Shown: positions 8,284-19,663, numbered from the stretch's first letter. The stretch is 64,000 bases of DNA from Chloroflexi bacterium HGW-Chloroflexi-6 (GCA_002840685.1 PHBU01000015.1:62001-126000), one strand, 5' to 3'. Program-made: numbers and translations. The notes: generated by a model not told the origin, from the sequence alone.

Positions 8284-10662
8284 ATGCTGACAAGCCTGCG
8301 CCGTAAAATTCTTGGCGATTTGAAAATGCACCGCGCGCGTTTCCTGGCGGTGTGGGTTGTGGTCGTGATGGGCACCGCCTTTTATGGCGCGTTTTACCCG
8401 GCCGGCCAAAGCGTGCTGGCCTCGGTCTACAGCATGTACGACAAACAGCAATACATGGATTTCCAGGCCCGCTTCGACCCGGCTTCCGATTCGATTATCG
8501 AAAAGATTCGGGAGATCGAGGGAGTGACCGCCGTCGAGGGGCGTTTGGTGGTGGAAAGCGGCATTCAACTCGACCCCGAGCGAAAATCCCTGACCACCCT
8601 GCGCCTGGTGACCGTACCCAATCACGGACAGCTGACTGTCAACTTCAACGACATCCCCAACGGGCGCGACATCCGGTCTGACGATGAAATCTTGCTGCTC
8701 AAGTGTTTTGCCGATTATCACGGCCTGCGTCCCGGCGACGAAGTCACGATCTGGATCAACGGCGAAAAGCACAAGCTCACGGTGGCCGGGCTGGCCTTCA
8801 ACCCGGAGTATCTGGTCTCCGGCAGCAGCCGCGAGTCGCCCTTCCCGGCGCCCTCCGCGTTCGGGGTCGCGTGGGTGCGCTATGGGGCGCTGGCGCGCCT
8901 GCTCGGGGCCGACGGTCTGGTCAACGATGTCGTCATCAGCCTGGGGGTGAAATCCGCCGACGATTCGAGCGCGCTGCGGGCCAGGGTCAAGGCCGACCTG
9001 CAGCAGGCGCTCCATCGTCAGGACAATCTCGAACTGCGCGAACGCGAGGAAACCGCCTCGGGCGGCGTCGTCCAGGCCAATATCAACGGCAATTTCCAGG
9101 TCATGGCCATGTTTTCGGGGCTGTTCCTGGTGGTGACGCTGGTCGTGACCTTCATCCTGCTCGGGCAGTTTGTTGGCTCCGAGCGCCAGCGAATTGGCAC
9201 CCTGCGCGCCCTGGGCGTTTCGCGCCCCGAACTGGTGACCCATTACCTGACCTTTGGCCTGCTGATCGGCGTTTCGGGCGGGCTGGTGGGCAGTGTGCTC
9301 GGTTATTTCGCCTCGTTCACCACCATGTACCCCTTCGTGGACGCGATTGCGGGCGGCTACCTGCCCGGTTTTGCCAACACCCCGCAGTTCCCCTTCATTT
9401 TGCTCGGTTTTGGGCTGGTGGTGGCCGGGACGACGCTGGCCGGGGCTTACCCCGCCTGGACAGAATCGGGCACGCCGCCCGGGATTGCCCTGCGCCCGCC
9501 CACGCCGCGCACCCCGAACGCGGTCAGCCGCCTGTCGTTGGGCTTTTTGCCGCTCTTCCTGCGCCAGACCATGCGCAACATCCTGCGCTCGCCGGGGCGC
9601 TCGCTTGCCACCGCCCTGGGCGTGATGATGGGCACGGTCATGGTTTTTGCGGCGGTCGGCCTGGCCGATGCGATGGATTTCAGCTTCAGCGATTATTTCG
9701 GTTCGAATCACTATGACCTGCGCCTGATGGTCAGCCAGCCGGTTTCGGCCAACAGCCTCGAGCGGCGGGCCGAAAAGGCGGAAGGCGTCAGCTCGGCCCA
9801 GGCGGCGCTGTTTGGCCTGGTGACGGCCCAAAGCGCCACGAAAAGCTTCGACACCCTGGCTTTTGTGCTGGATGAGAAAGACCCCTATATCGTGCTGACC
9901 ACCCTGGAGGGCGCGCCCGCTTTTTCGAGCGCGGAGGGCGTCTGGATCGGTCACAACCTGGCGCGAGTGCTCGAGGCCGAAGTGGGCGATACGCTGACCC
10001 TGACGGTCGATGAGCAAACCAAACAGGCCCAGATCCTGGGCATCGTTTCACAGACCTTCGGCAGCCCGGTTTTTGTGCCGCGCAGCCTGTTCAACAAGTG
10101 GATGCCGGGTGACGCCTCGTTGAGCAACGCAGCGCTGGTACGGGCCGAGCCTGGCCGCATGGCCGATGCCCGCGAAGCCCTGGCAAAAATCCCTGGCGTG
10201 GTTTCGGTCGAGGATTACCCGGCCTTCGTCCGGGATGTCAACAATTACCTGGCTTTCTGGCGGATCAACTCGTGGGCCTTTGCCGTCTTTGGCGCGCTGT
10301 TGACCCTGGCGGTCATCCTGAACACGGTCAATGCCCGTTTGCAGGAGCAGCAGGCCGATCTGGCGATTTTGCGCTCACTGGGCATCACCCGCCGCGAGAT
10401 CATTGTCTCGGTCCTGACCGAGATTCTCATCCTGGCCGCGCTCGGGATCGCGCTTGGCATCCCACTCGGACGCGAAGCAGGCTTCCAGGTGGCGCATTCG
10501 GTCGATATGGATTTCTACGGGCTGGTGGCGATGTTCTACCCGCGTTCCTTGCCGCTGGCCAGCGCCGCCGTGCTGCTGATCGTGCTCCTGGCGGCCATCC
10601 CCGGCCTGCGCTCGGCCTTCAAGGTCGATCTGGGGCAGGTCAGCAAGGGCCAGTCGATGTAG
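8284..10662 (+). CDS. ABC transporter permease (FtsX/MacB family)
   Basis: The 792-residue protein is a double FtsX permease. A first transmembrane helix (about residues 19-40, [16 protein letters not shown]) is followed by a large extracytoplasmic region, a three-helix FtsX bundle (about 268-380), then a second helix, external domain and terminal bundle (about 660-785). This layout is typical of actinobacterial and chloroflexotal MacB-like permeases that act with a LolD-type ATPase. The cargo is unknown. No adaptor is encoded on this strand next to it, but a HlyD adaptor and a second transporter of the same kind lie convergently to the right. Confidence 0.88.
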   Translation: MLTSLRRKILGDLKMHRARFLAVWVVVVMGTAFYGAFYPAGQSVLASVYSMYDKQQYMDFQARFDPASDSIIEKIREIEGVTAVEGRLVVESGIQLDPERKSLTTLRLVTVPNHGQLTVNFNDIPNGRDIRSDDEILLLKCFADYHGLRPGDEVTIWINGEKHKLTVAGLAFNPEYLVSGSSRESPFPAPSAFGVAWVRYGALARLLGADGLVNDVVISLGVKSADDSSALRARVKADLQQALHRQDNLELREREETASGGVVQANINGNFQVMAMFSGLFLVVTLVVTFILLGQFVGSERQRIGTLRALGVSRPELVTHYLTFGLLIGVSGGLVGSVLGYFASFTTMYPFVDAIAGGYLPGFANTPQFPFILLGFGLVVAGTTLAGAYPAWTESGTPPGIALRPPTPRTPNAVSRLSLGFLPLFLRQTMRNILRSPGRSLATALGVMMGTVMVFAAVGLADAMDFSFSDYFGSNHYDLRLMVSQPVSANSLERRAEKAEGVSSAQAALFGLVTAQSATKSFDTLAFVLDEKDPYIVLTTLEGAPAFSSAEGVWIGHNLARVLEAEVGDTLTLTVDEQTKQAQILGIVSQTFGSPVFVPRSLFNKWMPGDASLSNAALVRAEPGRMADAREALAKIPGVVSVEDYPAFVRDVNNYLAFWRINSWAFAVFGALLTLAVILNTVNARLQEQQADLAILRSLGITRREIIVSVLTEILILAALGIALGIPLGREAGFQVAHSVDMDFYGLVAMFYPRSLPLASAAVLLIVLLAAIPGLRSAFKVDLGQVSKGQSM

Positions 10663-10691
10663 TTCATTGGCCTGGCGCTTAAAAAACTTCA

Positions 10692-10792
10692 TCACGACGG
10701 AGTGCGAAAAAAAAGACGGGTTTCCGTCGTGCGCCTTTGTTACCGTCGTGGTAAAAAAAGACAGGGCTGACGAGAGAGTCAGCCCTGTCTTT
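10692..10792. terminator. Bidirectional terminator with an adjacent hairpin
   Basis: A 15-bp stem (10757-10771 with 10778-10792), flanked by an A-run and a T-run, lies between the convergent permease and ICMT genes and should stop both. To its left, CACGACGGA (10692-10700) pairs with TCCGTCGTG (10722-10730), and a third partial copy of the same octamer follows. Confidence 0.85.
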
Positions 10793-10812
10793 TACTTTAA
10801 ACTCGTTTCTCT

Positions 10813-11493
10813 TCACCAAACACCCGGCAGGAGACGATATTTGACTTTCTGACGATATTCCGCGTAGCCGGGCAGGTCGCGCAGCAAGACTTGCTCCTCG
10901 TTGCGGAGGCGCGCCACCAGGAGCGGGATGACCAACGCAGCCGGGATCAGCGCCCAGTACGAGCCAAGCGCCAGCGGGGAGGCCAGGTACATGATGGTGA
11001 CGCCAAAGTACATCGGGTGACGGACGATCCCATACGGGCCGCTGGAAACAACTTTTTGACCGGCATCCACTTCGACCGTGCGCGAAAGGTAGCTGTTGAC
11101 CGTCAGCACCCAGACGAAGATCATGTAACCGCCAAACACGAAGCCATCGGCGAGGATGGAGACCAGCGGCGGAACGTTCGACCAGCCAAAGCGGATATCG
11201 ATGCCCGGCAGAACAAAAGCCAGCAGGAAGTACAGGTATGAGAAAGCGATGATTTTGCGTTGGGCGCTTTCCTTTTCGCGCATGCGCATTCGCCGCTCGA
11301 GCAGGGCCGGGTTCCGGAGCAGGAAGTAGGGCAGGACAAAGAACATCGGCAGGAAGAGCGTAATCATATACATCCAACCCTGCCAGTAAGCCCAGGTCCC
11401 GGCTGGCAGGATGATGATCAGGGCAATGATCGGCATCCCAATCCCAACCCGCAGGATGGCGGCCCAAAACAAGTTGGAGCGTTTTTCAGTCAT
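10813..11493 (-). CDS. Isoprenylcysteine carboxyl methyltransferase (ICMT) family protein
   Basis: From the ATG at 11493 (AGGAG site just upstream) the protein is 226 aa with about five transmembrane helices. The C-terminal ICMT/PEMT signature is clear: SSGPYGIVRHPMYFG followed by a loop and RNEEQVLLRDLPGYAEYRQKV, the S-adenosylmethionine-binding region of this membrane methyltransferase family. Bacterial members methylate varied small molecules or lipids and are not expected to act on isoprenylated proteins. An upstream ATG (11613) would run into the HlyD gene and was not used. It follows the HlyD gene by 80 bp on the same strand. Confidence 0.85.
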   Translation of the reverse strand: MTEKRSNLFWAAILRVGIGMPIIALIIILPAGTWAYWQGWMYMITLFLPMFFVLPYFLLRNPALLERRMRMREKESAQRKIIAFSYLYFLLAFVLPGIDIRFGWSNVPPLVSILADGFVFGGYMIFVWVLTVNSYLSRTVEVDAGQKVVSSGPYGIVRHPMYFGVTIMYLASPLALGSYWALIPAALVIPLLVARLRNEEQVLLRDLPGYAEYRQKVKYRLLPGVW

Positions 11494-11573
11494 CGGAACT
11501 CCTTTCTGCGCTAAAAATTGCATAACCATTTTAGCATCGTAGACACCACTCCAAATGCGGGAGCTGGCCTGTG

Positions 11574-12743
11574 CTATTTCACATCCACATTGACCGTTGC
11601 GGTCATGTTCCACATAAAGCGCGGATCGCCCTCGTCGAGGGTCAGTGTGACTTTGTAGGTCATGTCACCCAGGTATTCCTGGCCGACCGGGTCGATGGCG
11701 GTGACGGTGGCAGGGAACTCCTCGCCGGGGAAGGCATCCAGTTTGATGCTGGCGGTCTGGCCGAGGCTCACGCTGGCGATGTCGATTTCGGCCAGATCTT
11801 TGGTTTCGACGGTCCAGACGGCGGTGTCGGCCAGGAAAGCGACCGGCAGGCCGGGCAGCGCGGCTTCTCCGGCGGTCAGATCGAAACTGAGCACGGTTCC
11901 GGCAAATGGGGCGCGCAGTTCGTAGAGCTCGAGGGCGGCTTCGGCAGCGGTCACGTGGGTGGTCGCTGCCGCGAGACGCGCTTCAGCGGCGGCCAGTTTC
12001 TCGGGGTCGAGGTTTTGCGCATCGAGACGGGATTGGTTTTGGCGGGCCACTTCAAGGGCGGCGATGGCATTCAGGAGTGTCACCTGTTCCTCGTCGAGGG
12101 GCTGGTCATTGTCCGCAATCGATTCGAGCAGGTCGGCGTAGGTTTCGGCCAGGGCCTTCTTCTCGCTGTCGAAGTCATCCTGGGCATCTTTGCGCTCGCG
12201 ATTGGTCTCATCTTTGTCCAGCAGGCTGGTCAGCTTGTCGCGCGCATCGCGGTAATCCTGTTCGGCGGTGACATAATCGTCGAGGGTCAGTTCGAGGTCG
12301 GTCGCATCGTCAATATTGCCAAGATTCCAGCCGTTGGACTCGCTCTCGTAGGCTTTTTGAGCATCGAGCAGAGCTTTTTCGGACTGCGAGGCCGTCAACA
12401 GGGCGTTGCGCTGGAGTTGATCGAGGACAACCTGGGCGTTGACCTGTTCCAGTTTCCCGGCGGCCAGTTCGGCCTGGACGGTTTCGATCCCGATCAGGCG
12501 GGCCAGCACCTCCCCGGCGGCGACTTTGTCTCCGGGTTGGGCCAGCACTTCGGCCACGACTCCGCCCTGGGCGAAGGCCAGCTCGACAGCCGGGGCCGGG
12601 AGCAACTTGCCTTCAGCGGTGACAACGCTGGGGTTGGTCTCGGCCTGGGTGGCAGGTTCCACAGTTGGAGCGGGGGTGGCTGTCCCAGTGCAAGCAGTCA
12701 GCAGGAGGGCGATTACAGCGAGGGTGAGCGTGAGTTTTTTCAT
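11574..12743 (-). CDS. HlyD/MacA-family efflux adaptor lipoprotein
   Basis: The 389-aa protein begins with a lipoprotein signal (MKKLTLTLAVIALLLTAC, lipobox LLTAC with Cys18). It then shows the split biotinyl-lipoyl/beta-barrel layout of membrane-fusion proteins around a long charged, coiled-coil hairpin (about residues 90-245, rich in Glu, Asp, Lys and Ala). The C-terminal part (AGTVLSFDLTAGEAALPG, then VSLGQTASIKLDAFPG) matches the lipoyl and barrel halves. It should bridge an FtsX/MacB permease, most likely the 794-aa one upstream, to the cell exterior. In a monoderm there is no outer-membrane partner, so its role is probably in capturing or releasing cargo at the outer face. Confidence 0.88.
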   Translation of the reverse strand: MKKLTLTLAVIALLLTACTGTATPAPTVEPATQAETNPSVVTAEGKLLPAPAVELAFAQGGVVAEVLAQPGDKVAAGEVLARLIGIETVQAELAAGKLEQVNAQVVLDQLQRNALLTASQSEKALLDAQKAYESESNGWNLGNIDDATDLELTLDDYVTAEQDYRDARDKLTSLLDKDETNRERKDAQDDFDSEKKALAETYADLLESIADNDQPLDEEQVTLLNAIAALEVARQNQSRLDAQNLDPEKLAAAEARLAAATTHVTAAEAALELYELRAPFAGTVLSFDLTAGEAALPGLPVAFLADTAVWTVETKDLAEIDIASVSLGQTASIKLDAFPGEEFPATVTAIDPVGQEYLGDMTYKVTLTLDEGDPRFMWNMTATVNVDVK

Positions 12744-12773
12744 AGGGTTCTCCTTTTTTTATTATCTACGAGC

Positions 12774-12886
12774 CCTGAGCGGCAGGCCGAAAGTTCTTTG
12801 TGAGGCCCATAGTCGAAGGGCGATTCTGTGGCAAAACCGTCCTTCGACTGCGGACTTCGCAAAGAACGCTCAGTCCTCCGCTCAGG
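12774..12886. repeat. Nested palindromic repeat between exporter permease and adaptor genes
   Basis: Three inverted-repeat pairs are nested inside one another: CCTGAGCGG (12774-12782) with CCGCTCAGG (12878-12886), GTTCTTTG (12793-12800) with CAAAGAAC (12860-12867), and AGTCGAAGG (12811-12819) with CCTTCGACT (12841-12849). The whole could fold into one long hairpin. Related CCTGAGC...TCGAAGG words appear inside the LuxR gene (about 17082-17102) and inside galK (22924-22943). Confidence 0.75.
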
Positions 12887-12897
12887 ACATGGATGGG

Positions 12898-15282
12898 TTA
12901 TTCATATGCCAGCACTTCCGTCACAGTCAGCCGTACCGCATTCAGGGCCGGAAACAGGCTGGCGAGGACAGAGATGACGATGACCAGGGCTGCCCATATC
13001 AGGATTCCGCCAATCGAGGTGGTGGCAGTCATCGGGTAGTCCATGAATGCCAGGCCAACGGTGCGGGCCAGTAAAACGCTGATGGGCAGGGAAAGAACAA
13101 TTGCCAGAATCCAACTTAGCATCCCAATCAAAAGACCCTCGATGATGACAATACGGGAAATTGCTGCGCTGGATGCGCCATAAGCGCGCATGACGCCGAT
13201 TTCGCGGGTGCGCTCGATAACGTTCAGGCTCATCGTGCCTGTCAGCCCCAGGCTGCCAACTGTGGCGAGGATCACGGTCATGATCATCAGCAGGGCAACC
13301 AGTATGCCAAAGGCCGCATCAATTTCCTCGCGTTCATCGTTGACCAGGAAGGTGTTGACAACCTCGATATCGGCGCGATCAAACTGCTTTTCAACGGCGC
13401 TGGTGATGGCGCGCTGTTCAACGGTCGAGTCGGTCGAAAGGGTCATGACGATGCTGTTGGCGCGGTTGGGTTCGTGCACCTGGCGGGCGTAGGCGGAGTA
13501 ATCCAGGATGGTCATATAACCGATGGATGCATTCCCGATCATGTTGACCAGCCCAACGATTGTGTAGGTCTGTTCGCGGCCTTCGATTTTGATTTTCATC
13601 GGGCCGCCCAGTCGCAGGGTTGGTTCAACGGCCAGGAAGCCGGGGCTGACCAGGACAGCGTTGGTGTCGCCAGGCCGGAGTGCGCGTCCGGCGATGATGG
13701 GCGGGTCGAGAAACTGCGTGCCGGCCGGTGGAGCCATCAGGTACAGATTGTTGCTCTCCGAATTATCCGGGCGGACGTAGCGCCCGAGGGTGAAATCCCA
13801 GACTTCGGCCTTTTCGACACCGGGAATGGCTTCAGCCTCGTTCAGCAATCGTTCGGCAGGAACGTACCCATCCAGCATCACCCAGGTATCGTAACGCCAG
13901 AATGCGAACATCTCGTTGAGCGTGGCATTGAGCGAGTCTTGCAGGTTGACAATCGCCATAAAGACGGCTCCGGCAAAGGTCAGCGTGATGAGCGCAAGGA
14001 TCAATCGTCCGCGTTTGCGAAAGGGATTGCGCAGGGCCAGCAGCAGGTCGCGGGTGAGCAAGGGGAAGCGTTGCAGGAAGGCGTCCATGAGGCCCGCGCC
14101 ACCCCAAACCTGGCTGATGCCGTATTCGCTCAAGACCCTGGCCGGGGAAACCCTGGTGCCGCTCAAGATGGCGGGTGCGGCAGCGAAAAGCGGCACCAGC
14201 AACCCGACCCCCAACTGGAACAGCAAGGCCTGGGGCGTAAATTCCACCTGGGGCGGGTCGAAATTGATCAGTTCGGCAACAAAAGCGGCCAGGGCATTGG
14301 CGCCCAGGTAACTGAACGGGATGGCGATCAGGCAGGCGATCAGCCCCAGCAGCAGCACCATTCCAAAATACAGGCCGATAACCTGCCAGGAACGCGCCCC
14401 GATGGCTTTCATGATGCCGATCTGTTTTTCCTGCTGGGCCAAGAGCGCCGAGATAACGTTGATGACGAGCAGGGCGCTCAGGAACATGGAGAGCACTGCC
14501 ACCATCCCCAGCAGGATCAGCACGGTGGAAATAATGTAATTGAGCGGATGTTCACCGGGATTGGGCAGGGTTTTCTGGTAAACGGGCAACCCCTGACCCT
14601 CGATGCGGTCGGCGGCTTTATCGGCTACTGCGCCGATCTGGGTGGGATCATTGGCGCTGAGATAGAGTTCGTTATAGCCTTCGGCTTCGCCCATCCAGCG
14701 CAGGGTTTCCATATTGACATAACCATAGGCCCAGCCTTCGAGGAAAGGCGGGATGCGGTACAGGTCATGGGCGCGCCCGGTGACAGTCAGCTTGAATTTG
14801 CGCCCATCGGGGGTTTTGACCAGGATCTGCTGGCCGGGTTCCACGCCCAGGTAAGGCAGCGAGGCGCGTTCCAGCAAAACCTGGCCTTTTTCGGGCGGCC
14901 AGACGCCATCCTGTTGACCGATAAGGAACAGGCGCTGGTCGTTGTAATCTTGCAGGGCGTAGAGAGTCAGGTCGCGCCAGGTTTCGCCCTTGCCGTCCAG
15001 CGAGATGCGCAGGGCCAGAGAGCGGCGGCCTTCGGCTGCCCCCACACCGCGCATGTGGCGGATACTTTCAACGAAATCATCATCCAGGCCTGGCTCTGTC
15101 AGGAGTATGGCGTCTGCGGGGTGCATGTCGGCGTATTGGGCGCTGAGTGATGCGGTCAAGGCCTGCTGCGCCATCCCAATCAGGCCAATTGCAAAGACTC
15201 CGGCGGCGATCGAGAGAATGATCAGGATGGTGCGCGCACGGTTATTCCACAGGTCGCGGAAAACTTTTATCCAACGGGTCAT
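12898..15282 (-). CDS. ABC transporter permease (FtsX/MacB family)
   Basis: The 794-aa permease has the same double-FtsX plan as the one at 8284: an N-terminal helix ([20 protein letters not shown]), an extracytoplasmic region, a first helix bundle (about residues 255-390), a second external domain and a terminal three-helix bundle (about 670-785). Its start overlaps the ATPase stop by four bases, indicating translational coupling. Together with the downstream HlyD adaptor it would form a three-part DevABC/MacAB-like exporter. It is clearly divergent from the other permease, so the two transporters probably move different cargo. Confidence 0.88.
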   Translation of the reverse strand: MTRWIKVFRDLWNNRARTILIILSIAAGVFAIGLIGMAQQALTASLSAQYADMHPADAILLTEPGLDDDFVESIRHMRGVGAAEGRRSLALRISLDGKGETWRDLTLYALQDYNDQRLFLIGQQDGVWPPEKGQVLLERASLPYLGVEPGQQILVKTPDGRKFKLTVTGRAHDLYRIPPFLEGWAYGYVNMETLRWMGEAEGYNELYLSANDPTQIGAVADKAADRIEGQGLPVYQKTLPNPGEHPLNYIISTVLILLGMVAVLSMFLSALLVINVISALLAQQEKQIGIMKAIGARSWQVIGLYFGMVLLLGLIACLIAIPFSYLGANALAAFVAELINFDPPQVEFTPQALLFQLGVGLLVPLFAAAPAILSGTRVSPARVLSEYGISQVWGGAGLMDAFLQRFPLLTRDLLLALRNPFRKRGRLILALITLTFAGAVFMAIVNLQDSLNATLNEMFAFWRYDTWVMLDGYVPAERLLNEAEAIPGVEKAEVWDFTLGRYVRPDNSESNNLYLMAPPAGTQFLDPPIIAGRALRPGDTNAVLVSPGFLAVEPTLRLGGPMKIKIEGREQTYTIVGLVNMIGNASIGYMTILDYSAYARQVHEPNRANSIVMTLSTDSTVEQRAITSAVEKQFDRADIEVVNTFLVNDEREEIDAAFGILVALLMIMTVILATVGSLGLTGTMSLNVIERTREIGVMRAYGASSAAISRIVIIEGLLIGMLSWILAIVLSLPISVLLARTVGLAFMDYPMTATTSIGGILIWAALVIVISVLASLFPALNAVRLTVTEVLAYE

Positions 15283-15980
15283 TTTTTGCCTCCGTTGCCA
15301 TTCACATCATTCACAATTGCCCCATCCGCGATGTGGAGTTGTCTCCCGGCGCGGCGGGCCAGGTCCGGATCGTGGGTGACCATCAGGATCGTTTTGCCCA
15401 GGCTGGTCAGGCGTTCGAACAGGGCAAAGACGGCAGCTGCAGTTTTCGAGTCGAGGTTGCCGGTTGGCTCGTCCGCGGCCAGGATGGGCGGATCGGTGGC
15501 CAGGGCGCGAGCGATGGCCACGCGCTGCTGCTGCCCACCGGACAGTTTGGCCGGGAGCTTGTTAGCGTGCTGGTCGATTTCCATCAGCGCCAACAATTCC
15601 AGGGCGCGGGCGCGGCGTTCGTTGAAAGCGGGAGTGGCGCAAAAATCCATCGGCAGCATAACGTTTTCGAGGGCAGTCAGGGTTGGCAAAAGCTGGAAGA
15701 ACTGGAAAACCACGCCGATGGTGCGTCCGCGCCAGGCGGCGAGCTGGTTCTCGCCCAGTTTTTCCACGGCTGCGCCGCCGACCAGGATCTCTCCGCTGGT
15801 GGGGCGGTCGAGGCCGGTGATCATGTTGATCAGCGTCGTTTTGCCGCTGCCTGACTTGCCGACAATGGCTACGAATTCGCCCGCTTCAACGTGCAGATCG
15901 ATGCCTTTCAAGGCATTGAACAGCCCGGCGTCGGTCTGGTACGATTTTGTAACAACGTTCAGGTCAATGAGATGGGTCAT
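15279..15980 (-). CDS. ABC transporter ATP-binding protein (LolD/MacB type)
   Basis: This 233-aa ATPase carries Walker A GKSGSGKT (residues 41-48), Q-loop [10 protein letters not shown], signature [12 protein letters not shown] and Walker [15 protein letters not shown], then the switch VTHD. It is of the same LolD/MacB class and length as the ATPase at 7579. The start has an AAAGGAG site. The 3' end overlaps the permease gene. A stable hairpin (16005-16046) lies in its 5' leader. Confidence 0.92.
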   Translation of the reverse strand: MTHLIDLNVVTKSYQTDAGLFNALKGIDLHVEAGEFVAIVGKSGSGKTTLINMITGLDRPTSGEILVGGAAVEKLGENQLAAWRGRTIGVVFQFFQLLPTLTALENVMLPMDFCATPAFNERRARALELLALMEIDQHANKLPAKLSGGQQQRVAIARALATDPPILAADEPTGNLDSKTAAAVFALFERLTSLGKTILMVTHDPDLARRAGRQLHIADGAIVNDVNGNGGKK

Positions 15981-16004
15981 GAGGCTCCTTTGGGGGAAAG
16001 CAAA

Positions 16005-16046
16005 CTCCCCGGATGTATCTTTTCTCTAAAGATACTCTCCGGGGAG
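16005..16046 (-). terminator. Hairpin between budA and the exporter operon (terminator or attenuator)
   Basis: Outer arms CTCCCCGG (16005-16012) and CCGGGGAG (16039-16046) enclose inner arms GTATCTTT (16015-16022) and AAAGATAC (16028-16035). Read on the minus strand it follows the acetolactate decarboxylase gene and precedes the ATPase start by about 25 bases, with a short T-rich run after it. It may terminate or attenuate transcription into the exporter genes. Confidence 0.65.
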
Positions 16047-16093
16047 AAGTTTGTCGGCGCTCGAAAGGATTAGAAAAGGATTATTTTTTCGGG

Positions 16094-16822
16094 TTACTTC
16101 TCTGCTTTGTCCAAATCTTTCTTGATGTCACGCTGAAAGTTCCAGGTAAGGTAATCCAGGCTGAGCGGCAGGGAAAGCTCCAGTGTATACAATAACTGGA
16201 TCTCGGCGCGCACCTGTTTGGTGTGACATGCCAGCAAATGTCCGCCTTTCTGGCGATCATCTGACAAGAAGTGCAGGTGAATGCCGGGCACGCTCAAGGA
16301 GGACATGAAAGCCGGGGTGAAAAATCCGATCAGGGTTCCGGCTACATCGTGAAAATAAAATTCCGGCTGGTCTTTGGTCACTTCCACCAGCGGGCGGTAA
16401 TTTTCCTGTTTGGGCACGGAACGGGTTTTAACCTGCTTGAACTCACCTTCGATCCGAAAGGCGCAGAACAGATTGGGCGATGGCATCAGGCTGGTCAGCC
16501 ACTCCAAAAATTCGGGGTAGGCCATCTCGACCTGGGAGTTTTCGTAGCTCATGCACTCGTAAAAGGTGACACAGGCGAAGGGTGTTTTGATTTCCGGGTC
16601 AACCAGGCTGACGCTTCCATCGCCCCCGACGCGGTAGATCTGCCCATCGAGCATGACCATCTCACCGTCCAGATCGTTAAAAGTTCCCAGACCAAAATCT
16701 CCGTGTTTCCGGATTTCAGACAGGGGCACGTTTTGTTCGTAAATACCTTCTACCAGGGCATTGACCGGGCTGCTCAAATAAATACGGCTTTTGCCGGGGT
16801 CGAACGGAGGATCTTCACTCAT
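16094..16822 (-). CDS. budA: Alpha-acetolactate decarboxylase
   Basis: The 242-aa protein matches alpha-acetolactate decarboxylase, a cytosolic zinc enzyme that converts 2-acetolactate to acetoin in the butanediol/acetoin pathway. Visible motifs are HGDFGLGTFNDLDGEMV (residues 40-56, including the conserved Glu54) and VPGIHLHFLSDDRQKGGHL, with His182, His184 and His195 in the positions of the zinc ligands. Length is normal. No acetolactate synthase or butanediol dehydrogenase is adjacent. It lies 48 bp downstream of the LAL regulator on the same strand, which may control it. Confidence 0.92.
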   Translation of the reverse strand: MSEDPPFDPGKSRIYLSSPVNALVEGIYEQNVPLSEIRKHGDFGLGTFNDLDGEMVMLDGQIYRVGGDGSVSLVDPEIKTPFACVTFYECMSYENSQVEMAYPEFLEWLTSLMPSPNLFCAFRIEGEFKQVKTRSVPKQENYRPLVEVTKDQPEFYFHDVAGTLIGFFTPAFMSSLSVPGIHLHFLSDDRQKGGHLLACHTKQVRAEIQLLYTLELSLPLSLDYLTWNFQRDIKKDLDKAEK

Positions 16823-16870
16823 TTTTTTACCTCGTGATTGTTATGAATAAGGGTTAATGCGGTCTGTTTT

Positions 16871-19594
16871 TTATTTCACCCAACCCATCGTGCGCGCAAG
16901 GGCCACGGCCTGGGTGCGGTTAACCACGCCCAACTTTGACAGGATGTTGGCAACGTGTTTTTTGACGGTATTCAGGGTCAGCACACGGTCAACGGCGATC
17001 TCCTGGTTGCTTTTGCCGGCAGCCAGCAGGCTCAGGATGTCGAGCTCGCGGCGGGTGAGGGGAACACTGGGTTGAAGGCCTGCCCTGAGCTGAGTCGAAG
17101 GGTTAAAGGTTGAAGGTTGAATGGGGGGCGGAGCATTTTCGCGACGCAGGGTGCCCAGGATTTGGTCAAAGTAGGAGCGGGGAGCGTGGAGTTGGGGGCG
17201 GTATTGTTCAAGCAGGTGCAGCAGTTGTTTACCTTCATCGGCCAGGATGCGCACATAACCGCTTTGCGCGCCAAGGCTCAGGGCATGGGTCAGGCTTTCA
17301 GCGGCCTCGGTGTGGCGCCCGGCGGCGTGCAGGGCATAGGCGCGCAGGATTAAGGCTTCGATGACGGATGTGACCCGCTCGCGGCGTTCGGATTCAGCGA
17401 TCAGCGTGGACAAGTCGTCGATCAACGGCATGGCCGTTGACGGGTCGGAAGCGAGCCCCGCCACTTTGGCGCGGCAAAGCAGCAGTTGGGTCATTTCTGA
17501 CAAATGGTAGTACATGCCCTGGCTGGCTTTTTCCAGATCGTACTGCCGGATGATTTGAAGCGCCCCGGGTAAGTCGGAGCGCATGAGTGCCAGGCGCGCC
17601 AATTGGATGGCGATAAAGGTATCGTCCAGCACCGAGACGCTGGTTTCGGCCTCGCCCATGGCGCTTTCGAGGTGGGCCAGGGCTTCATCCCAGCGTTTTT
17701 GGGCAGCCAGCAGGCGGGAGAGCGTAATGTGCCCATCCATGCTGGCAACCGGCTGCCAGATATGGCAGTGATCGATCCCTTGTTCGGCGTAGCGGATGGC
17801 TTCCTCGAAGCGGTTTTGTTCGCGCAGCAACTCAGCGTAGCTGATGTAAGGCATGCCAAGCAGGAAGGTGTGCTCGCCCAGGGTTTCTTTTGCGTAGCGG
17901 ATGACCTGTTGGAAGTTGCGCTCAGCCAGCCCGAGTGCGCCCCGCATCTGGCGCGTTTCACCGAGCATGACATGGGCAACAATGGTCACAAGCGGAAGCT
18001 TAAAGACCGAGGTCAGGCGCAGGGTTTCGCTAAAGGCTTCGACGGCTCCGGCGGTCTCGCCGCGCATGATGTGGTGCAGACCAAGGTTGAAATGGAGCAG
18101 GCTGTGCAGGAAATGATCCTGTTCGGCGAGCAGGACGAAGGCTTCGGAGATTTCATCAGCGGCGGCGACCTGCCCGGCGAAGATACCGCTCAGGATGCGC
18201 AGGGATTTAGCTTCGCCCCGTATTTGATCGCCCGTTTTACCGGCGGGGATGAGCGCCTCGGCTTTTGTGGCGCAATCCAGCGCCCGGGCAGAATCGAGGC
18301 CGATCACGCTGGCCCAACCCTGGGCCAGCCACAGGCGCGGATGGCTTTCGAGCAGTTCGGGCGGCATCGATGCGATCCACTCGGCCAGGGCGGTTTGTTC
18401 GCCGCGCTGGAGCATGTCGATGTAATGGCTTTCGAGCAGTCTGGCAGCGCGTTCATAATCCGCGGCATGGGTCGCGTAATGGATGGCGTCATCGAGCAGT
18501 CCGTTTTGTTCGAACCAGTCGCTGGCGGCGCGATAGCACAGCGCAGAGAGTTCGGGCGCAGTTTGTTTGCGCAGAAAATCGGTGAACAGGGCGTGGTAGC
18601 GATACCAGGTTGAGTCGAGGGGCACCAGGAACAGGTTGGCGCGTTCGATGTGGGCGAGCAATGCCCCCGCCTTACCTTCGCCAAAATCATGCGAAGCGCG
18701 TCCCCCATTTTCCGTTCTTTGGAAAATAGGAGAGGAGATAATATGCTCACATAACGGCAAACAAAAACGATCGAACAAAGCCGTGATCTTGAGAAATTCC
18801 TGCACTTCGGGGCTTTCGCGGCGCAAGACTTCATCGGCCAGGTAGTCGAAGATATGTTCCTGCCCGGCCAGGGCCTGCCAGGCTTCGGGTTGGCGCGCCA
18901 GGGCCAGGGCAGCCAGTTGCAGCCCAACCGCCCAGCCTTCGGTGGATTGGTTCAGGCGCGCCAGCGCTTCGGCCGGTAGGTGCAAAGCCGAAGGATCCAT
19001 ACTGGTTTCGAGAAAGAGGCGTATTTCGCTCTCAGTAAAGCGCAGGTCGGCGGTGGTGATCTCGGTCACCTGGTCGAGGGCCCGCAAACGGGAAAGGTTC
19101 AGGCTGGGGATCGTGCGCGTCGTGAGCACGAGATGGAAAGTCGCCGGGCGCTGTTCGAGCAGGAAAGCCAGGATTTCAGCGGTTTCGGGGCTATCCACGC
19201 TGTGATAATCATCCAGAACGAGAGCAAAGTCATCTTCAACTTCGGCCAGATCATTGACCAGTGCAAACAACACTCCCTCGGGCGAGCCGCCCTGCATCAG
19301 CGCCAGGCTGGTCTGCCCGAGTTGGGATTTGATGGTTTGCAGAGATTGAATGAGATAGGAGAGAAAACGCTCGCGGGAGTGGTCGTTGGCTTGTAGTGAG
19401 AGCCAGGCCACCGGCATGGAGCGAGTCTGGGCCCACTCGGCGGCCAGACTCGTTTTCCCGAACCCGGCCGGGGCAACGACCAGAGTCAGGGCGCGTTGCG
19501 CCCCCGCGCGCATCCGCTCCAGCAAACGCGGGCGTACAATCTGCCGGGGGCGCGTCGGCGGGACGGTGATCTTGGTGCGCAGGAGCGGAAGCAT
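16871..19594 (-). CDS. MalT/LAL-type LuxR-family ATP-dependent regulator
   Basis: About 907 aa, with the LAL plan: an N-terminal STAND/AAA ATPase ([14 protein letters not shown] near residue 42, then [11 protein letters not shown] as Walker B), a winged-helix and TPR-like helical middle, and a C-terminal LuxR helix-turn-helix ([20 protein letters not shown] to the end). The preferred start is the ATG at 19594 ([13 protein letters not shown]), the usual beginning of this family; an in-frame ATG five codons earlier (19609) is also possible. Just before the LuxR domain the linker contains residues encoded by a repeat (about 17075-17123: TTGAAGGT units plus a CCTGAGC...TCGAAGG palindrome), an in-frame insertion. 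The inducer is unknown. Confidence 0.9.
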   Translation of the reverse strand: MLPLLRTKITVPPTRPRQIVRPRLLERMRAGAQRALTLVVAPAGFGKTSLAAEWAQTRSMPVAWLSLQANDHSRERFLSYLIQSLQTIKSQLGQTSLALMQGGSPEGVLFALVNDLAEVEDDFALVLDDYHSVDSPETAEILAFLLEQRPATFHLVLTTRTIPSLNLSRLRALDQVTEITTADLRFTESEIRLFLETSMDPSALHLPAEALARLNQSTEGWAVGLQLAALALARQPEAWQALAGQEHIFDYLADEVLRRESPEVQEFLKITALFDRFCLPLCEHIISSPIFQRTENGGRASHDFGEGKAGALLAHIERANLFLVPLDSTWYRYHALFTDFLRKQTAPELSALCYRAASDWFEQNGLLDDAIHYATHAADYERAARLLESHYIDMLQRGEQTALAEWIASMPPELLESHPRLWLAQGWASVIGLDSARALDCATKAEALIPAGKTGDQIRGEAKSLRILSGIFAGQVAAADEISEAFVLLAEQDHFLHSLLHFNLGLHHIMRGETAGAVEAFSETLRLTSVFKLPLVTIVAHVMLGETRQMRGALGLAERNFQQVIRYAKETLGEHTFLLGMPYISYAELLREQNRFEEAIRYAEQGIDHCHIWQPVASMDGHITLSRLLAAQKRWDEALAHLESAMGEAETSVSVLDDTFIAIQLARLALMRSDLPGALQIIRQYDLEKASQGMYYHLSEMTQLLLCRAKVAGLASDPSTAMPLIDDLSTLIAESERRERVTSVIEALILRAYALHAAGRHTEAAESLTHALSLGAQSGYVRILADEGKQLLHLLEQYRPQLHAPRSYFDQILGTLRRENAPPPIQPSTFNPSTQLRAGLQPSVPLTRRELDILSLLAAGKSNQEIAVDRVLTLNTVKKHVANILSKLGVVNRTQAVALARTMGWVK

Positions 19595-19663
19595 AGGAAA
19601 ATTATACATCTGATGGGAACGATTACGAGCATCGCGCGTAGACTCTGTATCGAACCATTTTCG

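Noticed and set aside
7552..10017. Open frame of about 821 codons on the minus strand
   Set aside because: It is antisense to the ABC ATPase and permease genes and shows the low-complexity His/Gln/Gly-rich composition of a shadow frame.
13474..15150. Open frame of about 558 codons on the plus strand
   Set aside because: It is opposite the well-supported FtsX permease, lacks motifs and has no ribosome binding site.
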